Positions 32,624-35,725 of a DNA stretch of 35,725 nucleotides are shown here, piece by piece. Position 1 is the first letter of the stretch; every line of letters starts with the position of its first letter. The notes below the pieces were generated by a model. That model was not told the origin of the DNA. It was given only the letters and a program-made list of their open reading frames with translations, and did no database searches. The position numbers and the translations under genes were made by a program. The stretch lies in NCBI GenBank assembly GCA_934409175.1, contig CAKRVX010000013.1, positions 1 to 35,725 on the forward strand, read 5' to 3'. This DNA comes from an uncultured Blautia sp. Lineage in GTDB: Bacteria; Bacillota; Clostridia; Lachnospirales; Lachnospiraceae.

Positions 32624-34963
32624 ATGGAGAAAAGGTATACGATTGGTGTAATGATCGGAAATGCAAATTCGCCGCATACAATGAATCTGATGCAGGGTAT
32701 TTTTCATGCAGCTAAGTCTATGGACGTAAATGTTCTGCTTTTTCTTGGGATTCACAGTAGTTATTACTATAAATCTTATTTTGGCGAAGATACGGAAGAT
32801 GATTATGATTATCAGTTTAATGTAGTTTATGATTATCAGGCGTTCGCAGATGCGGATGCATTGATCATTGCATATGGTTCCCTTTGTATTTTTCTGGACG
32901 AAAAAGAAAGGAAAACGTTTCTGGACAAATATAAAGATAAGCCCTGTGTTCTCGTAGAAGAAAGAGACCATTCAGGAAAAGCTACTTCTATTATAGCAGA
33001 CAACTATCACGGGATGTATGCTGTGGCAGAACATCTGGTGAGGGATCATGGATATCGAAGATTTACTTATCTTGCAGGACCTCATGGAAATACAGATGCC
33101 AATGAACGACGTCAGGCGGTCTTTGATGTAATGAATGCATATAAAGTTTCATTTGATGAAAGCAGGGTAGCATATGGAGATTTTTCGTCCTGCGTTCAGC
33201 AGCAGGTGAATCAGCTGCTGGACGATTTTCCGGACATGGAAGCAATGATCTGTGCCAATGATGTGATGGCAAAAACCGCATATCAGGAATGTACCAGAAG
33301 AGGTATAATAGTAGGGCGGGATATTGCTATCACCGGATACGACGACTGGGAACTGGCCAAAACCATGAATCCGCCGCTTACAACTGTGCTTCAGAATGCA
33401 TTTGACATGGGATATATGGCAATGATCGGTGCTGCAGAGCTCTGCAAAGGAAAAAAATGTCATTCCGTTGTAGTTCCTGCAAAGATCAGGATCCGTGAAT
33501 CCTGTGGCTGCTGTAATATCAAAGAACGTCAGTGTGAAAATCTTATTCCAGCGGAAAAGGAAGAATGGAAATGGATATCCGGAAGTTATATGAAAGAGTT
33601 TCTGGAAGAAATACTGGTTGAAAATGCGGATATGTCTTTACATGGTAAGGTGCAGGAATATCTGCAGTCTATTATGGAAGTGGATTTCAGAACTTCCGGA
33701 AGTGAAGAAAATATAAAAAGGGGGTTGCAGAAGCTTTTTAACAGCGATATCAGCAAATGTATAAGCGGACATTCGCTGATTAAAGTTTTTGACAGATTTA
33801 CAGATGAGTGTATCCGGAGAGAACTGCAGAAAGAAAATGCAGATAAAAGAGCAATTGAAAACCTGTTACTGAGAAAAAGACAGATTCATGATAAAATTTT
33901 GTCGCATATTATAGAACATGAAAAAGAAAAATTCAGTACATTTCAGCAGGAAAGCTGGTTTGTGCCTCTGATCTCAAGAGATATGCTGTGTCATATGGAT
34001 GATGAACGGGAATTTTACAGAAGGTCGCTGGTGAAATTACAGGCATTGGGTGCGGAAGCGTCATATTTTTATATTTTTGAACATCCTATCGCACATTTTC
34101 GAAATGAAGAATGGCATTGCCCCAAGAGAATGTATCTGACTGCATATCAGTCCGGTGAAGATATTATTGCATATGAAGAGGATAAAAGACCGGAAGTTGT
34201 CACGACATTTGCAGGGGAAGGGAAAATTACCCGCAGAAAGAATCATGCCCAGAATTATGTGGCTACGATCTTCTGCCTGTTTTCAGGAGAAATACAGTAT
34301 GGAATTCTGGTAGCAGAGATTGATCCGGCTTATCTGTCTTTATTTTATCTGATCAGCAGACAGATTGGAAATATGCTCCGAATGTTTCAGATGTCAGAAG
34401 AACAGAAGACTATGCAGCGGAAACTGGAAATACTGGTCAGAGAAATACAGGAGAAAAATGAAGTTCTGAATTTTATTTCCGAATCAGATGCACTGACAGG
34501 GTGTATGAACCGCAGGGGATTTATGGAAAGAACTCTTCAGATGAACAGAGACCATGAGGGAGAAGAACTGCTGATCTTATTTGCTGATCTGGATCATCTG
34601 AAAGAAATCAATGATTCTTTTGGGCATATCGAGGGAGATTTTTCTATCAGACATTGTGCAGAGGTTTTAAAGAAGGTTGTGGGAGCAGATGGCATTGTAG
34701 GAAGAATCGGCGGAGATGAATTCTGTGTTGTTACGTTGGGAAATCTGAGAGATGGACAGCAGATCATAGAAAGGATCAGAGAAGAAAGTGATGCTTTTAA
34801 CTGTACTTCAGATAAAGAATATTATGTGGAATTGTCAGCGGGATGTACTTCTGTGATCTGCAGAAAAGGTCTTGTGATTGCCGATGCATTGAAGGAAGCT
34901 GACAGGGCACTTTATGAGGCGAAAAAACTGAGAAGAAATTCCGTAAAAAAAATCCGGTTATGA
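32624..34963 (+). CDS. Soluble sensor diguanylate cyclase: LacI-type binding domain + GAF-like + GGDEF
   Basis: A 779-residue cytoplasmic protein predicted to make cyclic di-GMP in response to a small ligand. Residues 1-300 are a LacI/GalR-type periplasmic-binding fold (YTIGVMIGNANSPHTMNLMQGI; CANDVMAKTAYQECTRRG; DIAITGYDDWELA; RESCGC) without any helix-turn-helix. A helical linker (300-440), a GAF-like region (about 450-570) and a coiled coil (570-615) lead to GGDEF (619-779) with an intact GGDEF at 696-700, ALTGCMNRRGF and ADLDHLKEINDSFGH. The RxxD inhibition site is absent. No signal peptide or membrane helix. The start is Met at 32624 with AGGGAG seven bases upstream. The stop lies in the loop of the terminator. 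Confidence 0.92.
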   Translation: MEKRYTIGVMIGNANSPHTMNLMQGIFHAAKSMDVNVLLFLGIHSSYYYKSYFGEDTEDDYDYQFNVVYDYQAFADADALIIAYGSLCIFLDEKERKTFLDKYKDKPCVLVEERDHSGKATSIIADNYHGMYAVAEHLVRDHGYRRFTYLAGPHGNTDANERRQAVFDVMNAYKVSFDESRVAYGDFSSCVQQQVNQLLDDFPDMEAMICANDVMAKTAYQECTRRGIIVGRDIAITGYDDWELAKTMNPPLTTVLQNAFDMGYMAMIGAAELCKGKKCHSVVVPAKIRIRESCGCCNIKERQCENLIPAEKEEWKWISGSYMKEFLEEILVENADMSLHGKVQEYLQSIMEVDFRTSGSEENIKRGLQKLFNSDISKCISGHSLIKVFDRFTDECIRRELQKENADKRAIENLLLRKRQIHDKILSHIIEHEKEKFSTFQQESWFVPLISRDMLCHMDDEREFYRRSLVKLQALGAEASYFYIFEHPIAHFRNEEWHCPKRMYLTAYQSGEDIIAYEEDKRPEVVTTFAGEGKITRRKNHAQNYVATIFCLFSGEIQYGILVAEIDPAYLSLFYLISRQIGNMLRMFQMSEEQKTMQRKLEILVREIQEKNEVLNFISESDALTGCMNRRGFMERTLQMNRDHEGEELLILFADLDHLKEINDSFGHIEGDFSIRHCAEVLKKVVGADGIVGRIGGDEFCVVTLGNLRDGQQIIERIREESDAFNCTSDKEYYVELSAGCTSVICRKGLVIADALKEADRALYEAKKLRRNSVKKIRL

Positions 34964-34984
34964 AAACATAGCCGGATTTTTTTC
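34945..34984. terminator. Bidirectional terminator (diguanylate cyclase / trpS)
   Basis: A-run plus TCCGG (to 34957) pairs with CCGGA plus T-run (34972 on). The 14-base loop contains the TGA stop (34961-34963) of the cyclase gene, so the left arm is coding. Confidence 0.88.
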
Positions 34985-34999
34985 GTAAATTTAATAGAA

Positions 35000-35725
35000 T
35001 TATTTGATCAGACTGTTGTCATCAAAGTAATTGATCTGCATTGCAGAACGTACGTCGTGAAGTGTCTGAGCAGCCTTTGCTTCAGCAACTTTACTGCCTT
35101 CTTTCAGAATATCGTATACATCATCAAGATGCTGCTCCCAGTGTTTACGTCTCTCACGAATCGGGGAAAGTTCTGCCTGAAGTACTTTGTTCAGGAACTT
35201 CTTAACTTTGACATCACCCAGACCGCCGCGTGTATAGTGAGCTTTCAGCTCGTCCAGATTCTGGTATTCAGGAAGGAATTCCGCAAAATATTCCGGTTTG
35301 CAGAATGCATCCAGATAAATAAATACAGGGTTTCCGTCAACACGGCCAGGATCTTCCACACGAAGATGGTTCGGGTCTGTGAACATGGACATAACTTTCT
35401 TCTTAACGTCGGCCTCTTCATCTGCAAGATAGATGCAGTTGCCAAGGGATTTGCTCATTTTGGCTTTTCCATCGATGCCTGGGAGACGTAAACATGCCTT
35501 ATTGGACGGCAGGATAATCTCGGGCTCTGTCAGGGTTTCGCCATATACAGTGTTGAATTTGTGTACGATCTCTTTACACTGTTCGAGCATTGGAAGCTGG
35601 TCCTCACCAACCGGAACGGTGGTAGCGCGGAATGCTGTGATATCTGCAGCCTGACTGATCGGATAGCAGAAGAATCCGACAGGAATGCTTGCTTCAAAAT
35701 TACGCATCTGGATCTCGGATTTAAC
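35000..35725 (-). CDS. trpS: Tryptophan-tRNA ligase, C-terminal part (partial)
   Basis: The last 241 codons of a class I aminoacyl-tRNA synthetase that charges tRNA-Trp; the N-terminal HIGH-containing part lies right of the window. The reading frame is open to the last base. The segment holds VPVGEDQLPMLEQCKEIVHKFN (ATP and dimer region), the KMSKS loop intact, FTDPNHLRVEDPG, and a C-terminal helical region typical of TrpRS. A bidirectional terminator separates it from the convergent diguanylate cyclase. Any T-box leader would be outside the window. Confidence 0.95.
   Translation of the reverse strand, partial: VKSEIQMRNFEASIPVGFFCYPISQAADITAFRATTVPVGEDQLPMLEQCKEIVHKFNTVYGETLTEPEIILPSNKACLRLPGIDGKAKMSKSLGNCIYLADEEADVKKKVMSMFTDPNHLRVEDPGRVDGNPVFIYLDAFCKPEYFAEFLPEYQNLDELKAHYTRGGLGDVKVKKFLNKVLQAELSPIRERRKHWEQHLDDVYDILKEGSKVAEAKAAQTLHDVRSAMQINYFDDNSLIK

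Noticed and set aside
1..35725. Search for tRNA, rRNA, CRISPR arrays, insertion sequences and defence or toxin systems
   Set aside because: No regular repeat-spacer pattern, transposase, tRNA-like cloverleaf with CCA context or defence gene was seen by eye on either strand.

Overview
The window looks like chromosomal backbone DNA of a Gram-positive, low-to-moderate GC anaerobe of the Lachnospiraceae, most like Blautia and relatives. This rests on strong AGGAGG-type ribosome binding sites, TTGACA/TATAAT-type promoters, many perfect hairpin terminators, an A-rich codon choice, and protein families common in that group (cofactor-independent phosphoglycerate mutase, RelP/RelQ-type alarmone synthetase, EF2568-type class V aminotransferase, FliB-like cysteine protein). 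No rRNA, tRNA, insertion sequence, prophage or CRISPR array was seen. Both edges cut genes: gap on the left and trpS on the right.

Layout. 1-2440 is the glycolytic block gap(end)-pgk-tpiA, closed by two tandem terminators. 2441-5232 holds an AT-rich gap, a small alarmone synthetase, a 23S rRNA uracil methyltransferase and a GNAT acetyltransferase. 5240-7306 carries an uncharacterised FAD protein with a cysteine cluster and a small Xre-type regulator on the minus strand, divergent from a small membrane protein. 7421-10412 holds hom and gpmI. 10557-14058 holds a MATE exporter, a membrane-anchored L,D-transpeptidase and a small DUF3784-like protein. 14059-18340 holds a HAD phosphatase, sfsA-mutY-glycosyltransferase and a PAP2 protein. 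18622-24533 is a probable long operon: orphan response regulator, topB, a small helical protein, a YkgJ-type cysteine protein, deoB and a YfbR-like HD nucleotidase. 24617-26603 (minus) pairs a FliB-like cysteine protein with a D-glutamate cyclase-family protein. 26768-32362 contains a second MATE exporter, a LysR regulator with a class V aminotransferase, and two divergent AEC transporters. 32389-32518 appears to be a dispersed intergenic repeat. 32624-34963 encodes a soluble sensor-diguanylate cyclase, and trpS runs off the right edge.

How the genes work together. pgk, tpiA and gpmI with gap supply lower glycolysis. deoB and the HD nucleotidase fit nucleotide salvage. The aminotransferase and its downstream LysR gene probably form one sulfur- or selenium-related unit whose promoter carries a repeated TTTATAAA element. 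Most convergent gene pairs are separated by bidirectional terminators; in one pair (second MATE and LysR) both stop codons lie inside the terminator hairpin itself.

The most unusual signals are: a ribosome binding site apparently brought to its start codon by a hairpin (21641-21676); the dispersed repeat at 32389-32518; the LacI-type binding domain fused to GGDEF without a DNA-binding domain; the shared stop-codon palindrome at 28165-28177; the triple TTTATAAA promoter element; and a short in-frame leader ORF ending just before the alarmone synthetase start. All functional statements are from reading the sequence and recalling families; no database search was run.
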